A stretch of 43,321 nucleotides of DNA from CAYMKE01 sp964390955 (lineage in GTDB: Bacteria; Bacteroidota; Bacteroidia; Bacteroidales; JBBRXJ01): positions 1 through 43,321 of the forward strand of contig CAYMKE010000002.1 of NCBI GenBank assembly GCA_964390955.1. Direction: 5' to 3'. Shown here piece by piece: positions 1 to 9,500 of this stretch. The position numbers and the translations under genes were made by a program. Every line of letters starts with the position of its first letter. Position 1 is the stretch's first letter. The notes under the pieces were generated by a model, which was not told the origin of the DNA, made no database searches, and saw only the letters and a list, made by a program, of their open reading frames with translations.

Positions 1-42
1 GAAGATTTCAATATAGAGGAAAAAGAAATACATCGTTATTAA
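1..42 (+). CDS. C-terminal end of a gene cut by the window edge
   Basis: Frame 1 is open from the first base and reads EDFNIEEKEIHRY before a TAA stop. The charged composition looks like a normal protein tail, and the gene would run convergently towards the minus-strand gene ending at 151. Only 13 residues are visible, so no family can be named and the call rests on the open frame alone. Confidence 0.35.
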   Translation, partial: EDFNIEEKEIHRY

Positions 43-150
43 CTTTTATACCCAACTTAGGTTTAAAACGTCATATAATCAGGATGAAATGAATAGTTAA
101 GCGGACTTTTTATTGTTTCACAAAGCATTTGTTTTATTGAATTTTCCGGG

Positions 151-1287
151 TTAATATCTGTATACAACTGCCATCTCTTTCCCGGGTTGTGGCATCTCTT
201 CCGGGTTTAACAAAATGATGTTACTATTATGCGTTAAAGCATTTATTGCTGTATAATTGATTAATTCAATATCCGAGGGTTGTTTATTCTCATGAATTTC
301 AACTTTATTATTCTCCTCATCAAAATAACCCCATAATTTAGTATTATAGTTCACATATAATTTTTCTGTCCTGCCCGCTACTGTATTTTTTAATATCTCT
401 TCGGGGATGTCTGATTTATTTTTTGTTTCATGATATTGTTTTATCGCTTCTTTTTTATCTTTCTCATAATAAGTTTTAAGAATATTCAAGGCCTGCTCCT
501 TTAATTCATGAGGAGTATGTCCTTTAGGGCTTTGTCTGATATGATCATTCGCTATAGTCTTATATGATGAAATATTTTTATATTTATAAAATATGTGATC
601 AACACATTCAATAATTAAAGGAATCCCTTTATTTTTGATAGCTTTCATAATTTCAGCATCCACATATCTTAAAAACTCTTCAATTTCTTTATTGTTTTCC
701 TCTGCTCCTCTGAACTGTCCCTGCTGTTTAATCCCTCCCTGAAGATGGGCTCCTTTATTCCGGAACATTTCATTTTTATAATTCTGCCATCCAAGAGCTG
801 TTTCTAATTTTTGAGGAATAAAATTTTCTATTTCTATTCTTGAAATATTATATTTATCGCCTTTATACAGATGAACTCCATGCAAACTCAAAGAAAGAAT
901 ATAATACGTTATGTTATTGTATGCTGTCTCAAGAAATGGCAATATATAAAATTCTTTTCCGACATACGTAAAGTTATTTTGTATTTTAGGAATCATATAA
1001 TATTCAAAAATGTTATTATTCAAAAATATAGCAAGCCCATCCCATGTTTGATATAACAAAAGAGCATCTGATAATAAATCATATGCCGGTGCTAAATAAT
1101 TATCAATATCTTTTTGTTGCATCCCTTTTTTCAGCAATTGTTTTTTTGCTTCTTTCAACTGATTACTTAATTTTTGAGCATTCGTTGCATCTTTAACCTC
1201 TTTAAATGAAGATATATATATTGATACTGAATACGGTTGTTTTTGTTGTACTAATTGTTTTAATGCTTCACTATTAATGTACTTCAT
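151..1287 (-). CDS. baeRF-type (bacterial archaeo-eukaryotic release factor-like) protein
   Basis: This 378-residue protein has the layout of the bacterial eRF1/Pelota-like baeRF families, probably family 7. The N-terminus carries a typical 'LVQQKQPYSVSIYIS' strand (residues 12-26). The middle has a Gly/Gln loop, GGIKQQGQF (184-192), followed by a charged helix with AEENNKEIEEF, where eRF1-like proteins carry the GGQ peptidyl-tRNA hydrolysis loop. The C-terminus has the usual 'EEMP..G...AVVYRY' ending after a DLIN-A-N-ALTHN-like helix-strand. Such proteins are predicted to act on stalled ribosomes. That role is family inference, and the loop is only GGQ-like. It lies 43 bp downstream of the HPF-sigma fusion gene in the same direction, so the two are probably co-transcribed. 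Subfamily assignment is from memory of sequence features. Confidence 0.72.
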   Translation of the reverse strand: MKYINSEALKQLVQQKQPYSVSIYISSFKEVKDATNAQKLSNQLKEAKKQLLKKGMQQKDIDNYLAPAYDLLSDALLLYQTWDGLAIFLNNNIFEYYMIPKIQNNFTYVGKEFYILPFLETAYNNITYYILSLSLHGVHLYKGDKYNISRIEIENFIPQKLETALGWQNYKNEMFRNKGAHLQGGIKQQGQFRGAEENNKEIEEFLRYVDAEIMKAIKNKGIPLIIECVDHIFYKYKNISSYKTIANDHIRQSPKGHTPHELKEQALNILKTYYEKDKKEAIKQYHETKNKSDIPEEILKNTVAGRTEKLYVNYNTKLWGYFDEENNKVEIHENKQPSDIELINYTAINALTHNSNIILLNPEEMPQPGKEMAVVYRY

Positions 1288-1330
1288 AATTTTATCTATT
1301 TATAATTAAATTTTTCAATGTTTGTATTTG

Positions 1331-2395
1331 TTATATTATTTTTAATATTTCTTCTCTTATTTGTTTTAACCCCTCGTTTATGTCTTTATTGACAGTTTCT
1401 AAAGGCAATTTTTTAATTGTGGCAATCTCTTGCCTGCTCATTTGTTCAAGCAAAAACAAATCGACAATATTATGTTTGGAAGGTGGCATTTTGGACATTT
1501 CCCTTTTGATAACCTGATCAATTTCTTTCCTGTTAATTGATGCATAAATACTGTTGATCTGCTCATCATCTACCACCCCGGTTAACACTTCGTCTATACC
1601 GTACATTTCAATTGTTTTATCTGTTCTCATGCCTTCCAACTCTTCATATGGCATCATTTTCCCTTCTGTATTGACACCATAATTTTCCCGCATTGATTCA
1701 TATTCTTTATCCACATATTCATCCAAATCAATGAATTCCTCATTTGCATTGATTTCTTCTTTCAATTTTTCTTTAAATACTTCATCTGCTTTTTGATAAA
1801 TCCAGGAGATGACATCCATATCTTCAGGTTTTGTATCAAAATGGTTATAAAGATTTAAATATAACTCATCGATAATATCTTTTGCATTAAACTCCCCTTT
1901 ATGGATATTCACTGTTTGTTCTGCAATAAATATCCGCCTTGATATATATGCCTCCAATCCCGGAAGCAGTGCTTCCAGTAATTTATTAAACGATAAAATA
2001 TCTTTTTCTGTCCTGATTTCATCTATCTGAGCTGCATAATCAATAATGGCATCAGACACCTTTTTTTTTCGCTGCGAAATTGTTTCTTTGCGTATGTTCC
2101 GTTGTTGACTGATGATTTTATTTTTCAACTCCTCAAATCCCCTGTTGACTGTTTTAATAACATCACTCCCACTGTCTTTAACATAAATCAATTTATCAGG
2201 CATATTAATGGTCATAGAAACGGATATACGGTCATTTTTAACTTCTGAAAAATGAATTTTTACTATGGCAGATTGGGGATGTATCACAAAATATTGATCA
2301 AGCTGTTTCGACTTTTCGTCCATCAATTGTAGTACTTCATTTTTTTCTACCGGGCTTAATATTTCAATATTTGAATATTCAAAATTCATAGGCAT
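1331..2395 (-). CDS. HPF/RaiA-like ribosome-binding domain fused to sigma-70-like regions
   Basis: The protein has 354 residues. Residues 1-110 resemble the ribosome hibernation factor/S30AE fold: an N-terminal strand, a helix (EKNEVLQLMDEKSKQLDQYF), strands AIVKIHFSEV and ISVSMTINMP, then a second helix ending in RNIRKETISQRKKK. Residues 135-215 look like ECF sigma region 2 (LLEALLPGLEAYISRRIF, DIIDELYLNLYNHF, VISWIYQKADEVFKEKL). An acidic linker covers 216-285. Residues 290-350 look like region 4, with a helix-turn-helix (MSRQEIATIKKLPLETVNKD) and a terminal LKQIREEIL helix. Ordinary HPF proteins end in a dimerisation domain, which is replaced here. The function of the fusion is unknown; it might couple ribosome state to transcription, or the sigma-like part may be a degenerate protein-binding module. 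It lies directly upstream of the baeRF gene. Confidence 0.7.
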   Translation of the reverse strand: MPMNFEYSNIEILSPVEKNEVLQLMDEKSKQLDQYFVIHPQSAIVKIHFSEVKNDRISVSMTINMPDKLIYVKDSGSDVIKTVNRGFEELKNKIISQQRNIRKETISQRKKKVSDAIIDYAAQIDEIRTEKDILSFNKLLEALLPGLEAYISRRIFIAEQTVNIHKGEFNAKDIIDELYLNLYNHFDTKPEDMDVISWIYQKADEVFKEKLKEEINANEEFIDLDEYVDKEYESMRENYGVNTEGKMMPYEELEGMRTDKTIEMYGIDEVLTGVVDDEQINSIYASINRKEIDQVIKREMSKMPPSKHNIVDLFLLEQMSRQEIATIKKLPLETVNKDINEGLKQIREEILKII

Positions 2396-2474
2396 CTGTA
2401 TTTTTAAATATTTTCAATAAAAATTATTGCAATTAATATGCCATAAATACGATCCGGAAACAATAAATAAATTG

Positions 2475-2597
2475 ATGGTTAATAAGGAATTCAGGGGGGC
2501 TGATGAGGAACTGCCCGATTTTAATTTACATCGTAAAAGCGACCATGTGTTTCTTAAAACACAATTCTTTAAATCTATCAACCATTTATTAGAATAG
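2475..2597 (+). CDS. Candidate 40-residue small ORF, unproven
   Basis: An ATG-initiated frame of 40 codons lies in the gap between hisB and the HPF-sigma gene, antisense to both. Its product begins MVNKEFRGADEELPDF and has no signal peptide or membrane segment. No clear ribosome binding site or promoter is seen, and the region should also hold the minus-strand promoter of the HPF-sigma gene. It may be chance; it is listed because the composition is protein-like and the gap is otherwise empty. Confidence 0.2.
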   Translation: MVNKEFRGADEELPDFNLHRKSDHVFLKTQFFKSINHLLE

Positions 2598-2607
2598 AGC
2601 CAAACAT

Positions 2608-3735
2608 TTATATCATTCCTTTGGTAGAGGGAAGTCCTCCTTTAAATACATCTCTTCTGACAGCCATCTTAATGGCCCTGCCCAATCCTTTAAAAATAGC
2701 TTCTATCTTATGATGTTCGTTTTCTCCTTCTGCTTTAATATTTAAATTGCATTTAGCGCCATCAGCAAATGATTTAAAAAAATGGGAAACCATTTCTGTG
2801 GGCATCTCCCCAATCTTTTCCCGTTTAAATACTGCATCCCATTCCAACCAGCTTCTTCCTCCGAAATCAAGTACTACTTGAGCAAGGGCATCATCCATGG
2901 GCAATACATATCCATAACGTTCTATTCCACGTTTGTCTCCAAGGGCTTTATGGAATGCTTCTCCAAGGGTAATGGCTGTATCTTCAATGGTATGATGTTT
3001 ATCTACATGCAAATCTCCTTTGACCTGAATGGATATATCTGCTCCCGAATGTCTTGCAATTTGTTCCAACATATGGTCAAAAAAACCGATCCCTGTTGAT
3101 ATATCAGCTTTGCCTGACCCATCCACCGTAACGTTTACGTTTATTTGGGTTTCTTTTGTTTTCCGGTTCACTTCAGCGCTACGCTCTGCATGAAATAAAT
3201 AATCACTGATTTCTTTCCAATGTTCGGTGATTAATACACAATGTTCGAGCAGCCCCTTTTCTATGAGTTCTTCTTTTAAATGTGGTTTATTCAACAAGAT
3301 GGCTTTGCTTCCCAAATTTTTAGCCAATTCCACATCGCTTATCCGGTCTCCTATTACAATGCTGTTGGCCAGGTCATAATCTCCCTCCATATACTTTTTA
3401 AGCAAGCCCGTACGGGGTTTGCGTGTAGGTGCATTATCTTTTTCCCATGAACTGTCAATCAATACATCATCAAATACAATGCCTTCATTGCCAAGCGCCT
3501 GTGTGATTTTGACCTGCACTTTATCAAACACATCTTTCGGATATTTTTCTGACCCCAGGCCATCCTGGTTGGAAACCATCACCAATTCATAATCCAATGC
3601 ATTGCTTATCAACTGTAAATATTTAAAAACATAAGGATAAAATTCCAATTCGTCAAGCGAGTTTATCTGAAACGTAATGGGTGGTTCTATCACCAAAGTA
3701 CCATCCCTGTCTAAAAACAATGCCTTTTTGCTCAT
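2608..3735 (-). CDS. hisB: Bifunctional histidinol-phosphatase / imidazoleglycerol-phosphate dehydratase HisB
   Basis: HisB catalyses two steps of histidine synthesis: dehydration of imidazoleglycerol phosphate and dephosphorylation of histidinol phosphate. The first ~165 residues are a HAD phosphatase with the nucleophile motif LFLDRDGT, then VSNQDG and GDRISDVELA. The rest is an IGPD domain with the two His-rich metal motifs, KHHTIEDTAI and EHHKIEAIFK. The open frame extends to a TTG at 3756, but the ATG at 3735 gives the usual MSKKALFLDRDG start, and a TAnnTTTG box (complement of 3754-3761) would overlap the longer start. The gene is isolated: no other his gene lies in the window, although in Bacteroidota hisB is usually in a his operon. 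Confidence 0.95.
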   Translation of the reverse strand: MSKKALFLDRDGTLVIEPPITFQINSLDELEFYPYVFKYLQLISNALDYELVMVSNQDGLGSEKYPKDVFDKVQVKITQALGNEGIVFDDVLIDSSWEKDNAPTRKPRTGLLKKYMEGDYDLANSIVIGDRISDVELAKNLGSKAILLNKPHLKEELIEKGLLEHCVLITEHWKEISDYLFHAERSAEVNRKTKETQINVNVTVDGSGKADISTGIGFFDHMLEQIARHSGADISIQVKGDLHVDKHHTIEDTAITLGEAFHKALGDKRGIERYGYVLPMDDALAQVVLDFGGRSWLEWDAVFKREKIGEMPTEMVSHFFKSFADGAKCNLNIKAEGENEHHKIEAIFKGLGRAIKMAVRRDVFKGGLPSTKGMI

Positions 3736-3753
3736 TTGGTGTAATTTTTGTAA

Positions 3754-3761
3754 CAAAGGTA
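3754..3761 (-). promoter_or_regulatory. Predicted -7 box for hisB
   Basis: The complement reads TACCTTTG, a full match to the Bacteroidota TAnnTTTG -7 element. Transcription would start about 12 nt upstream of the ATG at 3735, which supports that start over the TTG at 3756. The matching -33 element is poor (TTT instead of TTG about 20 nt upstream). Confidence 0.4.
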
Positions 3762-3850
3762 GTAAAAAGGGATGAACTATTAAAAAATCAGCTAATGTGA
3801 AATCAGTTAAAAATTTATGATTTTATTACATCTAAATATATAGATATGTT

Positions 3851-3858
3851 TATATTTG
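3851..3858 (+). promoter_or_regulatory. Predicted -7 box for the CoA-disulfide reductase fusion gene
   Basis: TATATTTG matches TAnnTTTG and would place the transcript start about 20 nt before the ATG at 3885. It is in the 149-bp divergent gap shared with hisB. No good -33 TTTG is seen at the expected distance. Confidence 0.4.
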
Positions 3859-3884
3859 TATTTTAAAATTAATCTTTATAAGCC

Positions 3885-6359
3885 ATGAAGAAAAAAATAT
3901 TGATAATAGGTGGTGTTGCCGGGGGAGCAACCACGGCAGCCCGGTTAAGAAGGCTTGACGAACAAGCGGAAATCATTTTATTAGAACGGGGAAAAGAAAT
4001 CTCATATGCCAATTGTGGCCTCCCATATTATATTGGAGATATCATTAAAGACCGGAACAAACTCCTGGTACAGACTCCCGAATCGTTTGGCACCCGGTTT
4101 AATATAGATGTAAGAGTACAAAATGAAGTGGTATTTATTCATCCTAAAGAAAAAAAGGTTGCGATATCTGATCATACTTCAGGTAAACAATATGAAGAAA
4201 CATATGATAAGCTGGTGCTTTCACCGGGAGCAGAACCGCTAAAACCCCCGATCCCGGGAATTAATCAGGAAGGGGTATTCACCCTGCGGAATGTCGCAGA
4301 TACAGATAATATCAAATCATTTATTGATGACCGGGCACCGAAAAGAGCCATTGTAGTCGGCGCCGGTTTTATTGGCCTGGAAATGGCAGAAAACCTGTAT
4401 CATAAAGGCATATTTGTGACCATTGTAGAAATGGCCGAACAAGTGATGACGCCACTGGATTATGAAATGGCAGCAGAAGTTCACCAACACCTGAAAACCA
4501 AACACGTGGAATTTTATCTTAAAGATGGTGTTTCATCATTTCAAAATGATGAACATAAGCTACAGGTAACACTAAACAGTGGCCGGAACCTGGAAGCAGA
4601 TATGGTAATCTTATCCATCGGTGTAAGGCCGGAAACACAACTTGCAAAAGAAGCCGGGCTGGAAATCGGAAACGCCGGGGGAATAAAAGTCAACAGCTAT
4701 TTGCAAACCTCAGACCCGGACATCTATGCCGTGGGAGATGCCATTGAATTTCCAAATCCGATTACAGGGAACAGTTACACTACATATTTAGCCGGGCCAG
4801 CCAACAAGCAGGGGCGCATTGTAGCCGGTAACATTGTACGGGGCAACCAAAAAGAATACACCGGAAGCATTGCCACCGCCATTGCCAAAGTATTTGACAT
4901 TACCGTGGCTTCCTGCGGATTATCTGAAAAGACACTCAAAAAAGAGGGGATCCCCTATCATGCTTCCATTACTCATGGCTCTTCACATGCCGGTTATTAC
5001 CCGGATGCATTTCCTCTTACCATAAAAATCCAATTCGACCCTGATAAAGGTACTCTATTTGGTGCTCAGATTGTGGGGTATGAAGGCGTTGATAAACGCA
5101 TTGACATGATCTCTACAGTGATTAAAAAGAATGGGACCATTTATGATCTCCAGGAAATAGAGCATGCTTATGCACCTCCTTATTCATCAGCGAAAGACCC
5201 GGCCAATATTGCAGGGTTTGCTGCTGAAAATATTTTGAATAACGATGTGAAAATTGTTCACTGGTATGAATTACAATCTTTGCAGGAACGGGAAATTTTT
5301 TTGTTGGATGTGAGAACCCGTGAAGAATTTGATCTGGATACCATAGATGGGGCTGTAAATATTCCTGTTGATGAACTCCGGAAAAGAATTGATGAGGTAC
5401 CTCAAAACAAAAAAGTTATTGTGTTCTGTAGTGTGGGATTACGTGGCTATGTTGCATGCAGGATACTCATGCAACATGACATTACTGAAGCATATAACCT
5501 GACCGGGGGGTATAAAACATACCAACATGCAACGCAAAAACAAAGCAATGAAGACATTTTTGAACGTGATACCATCGGCAAAGACGATCATATCTATCAA
5601 TACGACCCTGAATCATCCACTCCTCCCATCGAAACAAAAACCATTGATGTGGATGCCTGTGGATTACAATGCCCCGGCCCCATCATGAAACTCAAACAGG
5701 AGATGGACAAAATCAGCTATGGTGAAAAAATCAAAGAAACGGCAACAGACCCGGGATTTTATAAAGACGTTCGATCATGGGCTGCCATGACAGGAAATAA
5801 AGTCATTTCAATCGATCAAACCCAGGGGAAAGTGACGGCCGTGATTGAAAAACAAAAACCCAAAGAAAAACCGGCAACTGGCATGCAAAGCAACAACCAA
5901 ACTATGGTAGTGTTTAGTGATGACTTTGACAGGGCCCTGGCTTCATTCGTCATTGCAAACGGAGCTGCTTCAGCAGGCAAAAAAGTCACCATGTTTTTCA
6001 CATTTTGGGGGCTCAGTGTCATCAAGAAAAAAGACAAACCACGGGTAAAAAAAGACTTCATGGGCAGGATGTTTGGCATGATGCTGCCCTCCGGGAGCCA
6101 TAAACTCAAGCTTTCTTCGCTGAACATGTGGAACATGGGCCGGTGGATGATGAAAAAACGCATGAAGTCAAAACGCGTTGATTCATTGGAAACCATGATA
6201 CAACAAGCACTCGACAATGGAGTAGAACTCATTGCCTGCCAAATGTCTATGGACATCATGGGCATTAAAAAAGAAGAATTGCTTGATAATGTTAACATAG
6301 GAGGTGTGGCCACATATTTGCAGGTAGCCGATACTGCGAATGTGAATTTGTTTATTTAG
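3885..6359 (+). CDS. CoA-disulfide reductase / rhodanese / TusA / DsrE fusion protein
   Basis: A cytoplasmic protein of 824 residues with four joined sulfur-handling modules. Residues 1-450 form an FAD- and NAD(P)H-dependent disulfide reductase: GGVAGG (9-14), single redox Cys44 in SYANCGLPYY, nucleotide site VGAGFIG (158-164), and YAPPYSSAKDP (429-439), typical of CoA-disulfide and polysulfide reductases. Residues 460-550 form a rhodanese with Cys515 in the CSVGLR loop. Residues 586-655 form a TusA/SirA domain with the CPGP motif (Cys596) and an extra Cys592. Residues 672-824 are a DsrE-like domain with Cys785. Each module retains its key cysteine, so a sulfane-sulfur relay to or from CoA persulfide or polysulfide is likely; the physiological substrate is unknown. 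This fusion architecture is known in anaerobic and facultative bacteria. The gene is monocistronic and is followed by a family A palindromic repeat. Confidence 0.92.
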   Translation: MKKKILIIGGVAGGATTAARLRRLDEQAEIILLERGKEISYANCGLPYYIGDIIKDRNKLLVQTPESFGTRFNIDVRVQNEVVFIHPKEKKVAISDHTSGKQYEETYDKLVLSPGAEPLKPPIPGINQEGVFTLRNVADTDNIKSFIDDRAPKRAIVVGAGFIGLEMAENLYHKGIFVTIVEMAEQVMTPLDYEMAAEVHQHLKTKHVEFYLKDGVSSFQNDEHKLQVTLNSGRNLEADMVILSIGVRPETQLAKEAGLEIGNAGGIKVNSYLQTSDPDIYAVGDAIEFPNPITGNSYTTYLAGPANKQGRIVAGNIVRGNQKEYTGSIATAIAKVFDITVASCGLSEKTLKKEGIPYHASITHGSSHAGYYPDAFPLTIKIQFDPDKGTLFGAQIVGYEGVDKRIDMISTVIKKNGTIYDLQEIEHAYAPPYSSAKDPANIAGFAAENILNNDVKIVHWYELQSLQEREIFLLDVRTREEFDLDTIDGAVNIPVDELRKRIDEVPQNKKVIVFCSVGLRGYVACRILMQHDITEAYNLTGGYKTYQHATQKQSNEDIFERDTIGKDDHIYQYDPESSTPPIETKTIDVDACGLQCPGPIMKLKQEMDKISYGEKIKETATDPGFYKDVRSWAAMTGNKVISIDQTQGKVTAVIEKQKPKEKPATGMQSNNQTMVVFSDDFDRALASFVIANGAASAGKKVTMFFTFWGLSVIKKKDKPRVKKDFMGRMFGMMLPSGSHKLKLSSLNMWNMGRWMMKKRMKSKRVDSLETMIQQALDNGVELIACQMSMDIMGIKKEELLDNVNIGGVATYLQVADTANVNLFI

Positions 6360-6367
6360 TAATTTTC

Positions 6368-6469
6368 CATTATGTCCACTGACTTCTTTACACTTTCCTC
6401 AAAAATGCACATTGACATCAGTAACCTGCACATTTTGAGGCTTAAATGCCTCGCTAAACGAACATAATG
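6368..6469 (-). repeat. Family A nested palindromic repeat, copy 1
   Basis: Outer arms CATTATGTCC (6368-6377) and GAACATAATG (6460-6469) enclose an inner stem, CCTCAAAA (6397-6404) with TTTTGAGG (6433-6440). The element aligns along its length with the reverse complement of 20231-20332. Compared with copy 2, the inner stem has changed C to T on one side and G to A at the paired position on the other, so pairing is kept. It begins 9 bp after a stop codon and may also act as a transcript 3' end. The remainder of the 6360-6592 gap holds only a promoter. Confidence 0.7.
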
Positions 6470-6548
6470 TTCCTAAAATCTTACATCCCTAAACAAATAA
6501 ATACACTCATTAAATTCATTTTTTAACTGCACTTTTTAAAAAAATTCG

Positions 6549-6556
6549 TATTTTTG
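6549..6556 (+). promoter_or_regulatory. Predicted -7 box for the large secreted protein gene
   Basis: TATTTTTG matches TAnnTTTG, placing the transcript start near 6563, about 30 nt before the ATG at 6593. No convincing -33 element is seen. Confidence 0.35.
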
Positions 6557-6592
6557 TTCTATAAATATTTATAATTCGTTAATTTTTTAAAC

Positions 6593-9500
6593 ATGAAAAT
6601 CATGAAGAGAATAAAATGTGCATTCATTGTATTGTTATTATTTGCTATTTCTGCATTTTCCCAAACAGATAATAAATTTTGGTTTGTTGCCCCGGATATT
6701 ACTTCCGGGCATGATGCAAATCCACCATATGTTGGTGGAGAACCGATTTATTTAGTATTGACATCTACGGGAACTCCTGTTGAAGTCCGGGTACACCAAC
6801 CAGCCAATACCTCATTTGACACTATTTTTGTACCCATTGCAGCTGGAGAATCTAAAAAAATTGAATTAACATCTCAAATTGATTATATCGAGAATTTTCC
6901 TTCAAGCAATGTGAATAATAAAGGCTTATTAATCGAATCCAAAGGCGGGGACATTACTGCTTATTATGAAGTCGGGACAGTAAACAATCCCGACCTGTTT
7001 GCCCTGAAAGGAAAAAATGCACTGGGATATGAATTTGTAGTGCCATCCCAAAATATATGGGAAAACAATACCTGGTGGTATGATCCAGCCCCCCAGCATT
7101 CCATTCATATCGTGGCTACGGTAGACAATACAGTAATTCAAATTACCCCTACCCAGGATGCTGAAGGGCACACGGCAGACTCTACTTCTGAAATAACTTT
7201 AAACAAAGGACAAACGTATAATTTGAAAGGAACAGGCTCAACAGGCCCGGAACACCTGGCCGGCACTAAAATTGAAGTGGTCTCCGGGGGAAAGATAGCT
7301 ATAACATTGTCTGATGACTCTATACCCAGGAAATCATGTGCCGACCTGAATGGTGATCAAATGATTCCCGTGGATTTGATTGGGAAAGAATACCTGGTGA
7401 TAAAAGGAGAAGTCAACACCCCCGGTGACCTCCCTGAAATGGTATTCATCACTGCCGTGGAAGACAGCACAGACATTTACATCAATGGTGCATTGAAGGC
7501 AAACATCAATGCATTTGAAACCTTTGCTGATACATTAATCACCAACACAAGCTATATCGAAGCCTCAAAAGATATTTATGTATACCACCTGGCTGGTTTT
7601 AGTTGTGAAATGGGAGGAGCTGTATTGCCCACCATTGAAGGATGTATCGGTTCTCATAGTGTAAGTTTTACCCGCTCACTCCCCCGCCCGTTTTATCTAA
7701 ACCTGATGGTCAGGGATGGCGGACAGGATGAGTTTACGCTCCATTATGAAGACGGAACCACCTGGCACCTGCCAGATACCCTGTTTGAAAAGGAACCCAT
7801 TTCAAGGTGGTGGACAATAAAAAACACCCATGAATTATTTGTTGACGGGAAAGATGGAGGAATCCCAACCGGGGAGAACGTAACCATTACCAACGATACG
7901 CTTTTTCACCTGGGATTAGTAAACGGAGAACATAACAGGGGATGCAACTATGGCTATTTTTCAAATTTTGCTGTTGATATGGGATCTGTAGAAATCATTA
8001 GTAAAACATATGATCAAAACTCCAATCTACAAGTTCTATGCCCTGGAGAAACCTCTACATTTAAAGCTACAGGAGGCTACAAGTATGAATGGACTCCCCA
8101 TGACCATCTAGATGACCCGTACAGTGCAACACCTACCGCTTCTCCTCCAGAAGGCACTCATGAATATACTGCTCACATTTACCGGGAATGTTTTTCTGAT
8201 ACATTTAGAAAGGTGACAGTTGTTGTATTTCCTGTGGCCAACCCTCATTTCACCGTTGACATAACCCGTGGATGTACCTCCCATGAAGCATTGTTCATGA
8301 ATGATTCAAGCGGTGCAAATGACTACAAATGGGATTTTGATGGTGATGGAATATTTGATTTTACAGATACTGTATTTCATGATACGCTGCGTTATACCTA
8401 TACCAATACCGGAACAGAAGACAGTATTTTTTATCCTCGCTTAATAAATTCTTACCATGGTTTTTGTGCACATGAACATGTTGATACCATTATCATCCCT
8501 CCCCGGCCCCGGGCTGGTTTTACCGTATCTGATTCTGTCATTGAATCAAGGCAAATGCTTACATTTGTCAATAATGCAACAGGATTTTACGAGGAATGCA
8601 CTTTGTCATTTGGTGATAACATCATATCAACAACGTGTGATACAGTTAACCACACGTATTACAACCAAACTTATTCAGATACAACATATATGGCTCAATG
8701 GATTGTCCGTAATCAACATTGTGCAGATACAGCCACAAAAGAAATCCATGTAAAAGGTGAATTTTCTCATATCACACCTCCTGCTGTCAATCAATCAACA
8801 CAACAATTCTGGTTTGTTGCCCCGGACATTACTTCCGGGCATGATCCTAATCCCCCGTACCTTGGCGGAGAGCCGATATTTTTGGTATTAACATCTACTG
8901 GAAACCCTGTTGAAGTGAGTATACATCAGCCTGCAAACCCCCTTTTTGACACCATTAATTTAGACATTCCTGCCGGTGAATCCAGAAAAATTGAGTTAAC
9001 ATCTCAAATTGATTATATCGAGAATTTTCCTTCAAATTCAATAAATAATAAGGGTATCCTGATCGAATCCAAAGGCGGGGACATTACTGCTTATTATGAA
9101 GTAGGAACAGTAAACAATGCCGACCTGTTTGCCCTGAAAGGAAAAAATGCACTGGGATATGAATTCATTGTGCCTTCCCAAAATATATGGGAAAATAACA
9201 CGTGGTGGTATAGCCCAGACCCCTATCAATCCATTCATATCGTGGCTACGGTAGACAATACAGTAATTCAAATTACCCCTACCCAGGATGCTGAAGGGCA
9301 CACGGCAGACTCTACTTCTGAAATAACTTTAAACAAAGGACAAACGTATAATTTGAAAGGAACAGGCTCAACAGGCCCGGAACACCTGGCCGGCACTAAA
9401 ATTAAAGTGGTCTCCGGGGGAAAGATAGCTGTAACATTGGCTGATGACTCTATATACAGGGAGTCATGTGCCGACCTGAATGGTGATCAAATGATCCCTG

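Noticed and set aside
871..1056. Plus-strand 61-codon frame opposite the baeRF gene
   Set aside because: Fully antisense to a well-supported coding gene, no protein-family features, low-complexity Ile/Tyr-rich content. It is a shadow frame.
5816..6313. Minus-strand 165-codon frame opposite the DsrE part of the sulfur fusion gene
   Set aside because: The sense frame is a convincing DsrE domain and the antisense frame has no recognisable features; it arises from the codon composition of Met/Lys-rich sense codons.
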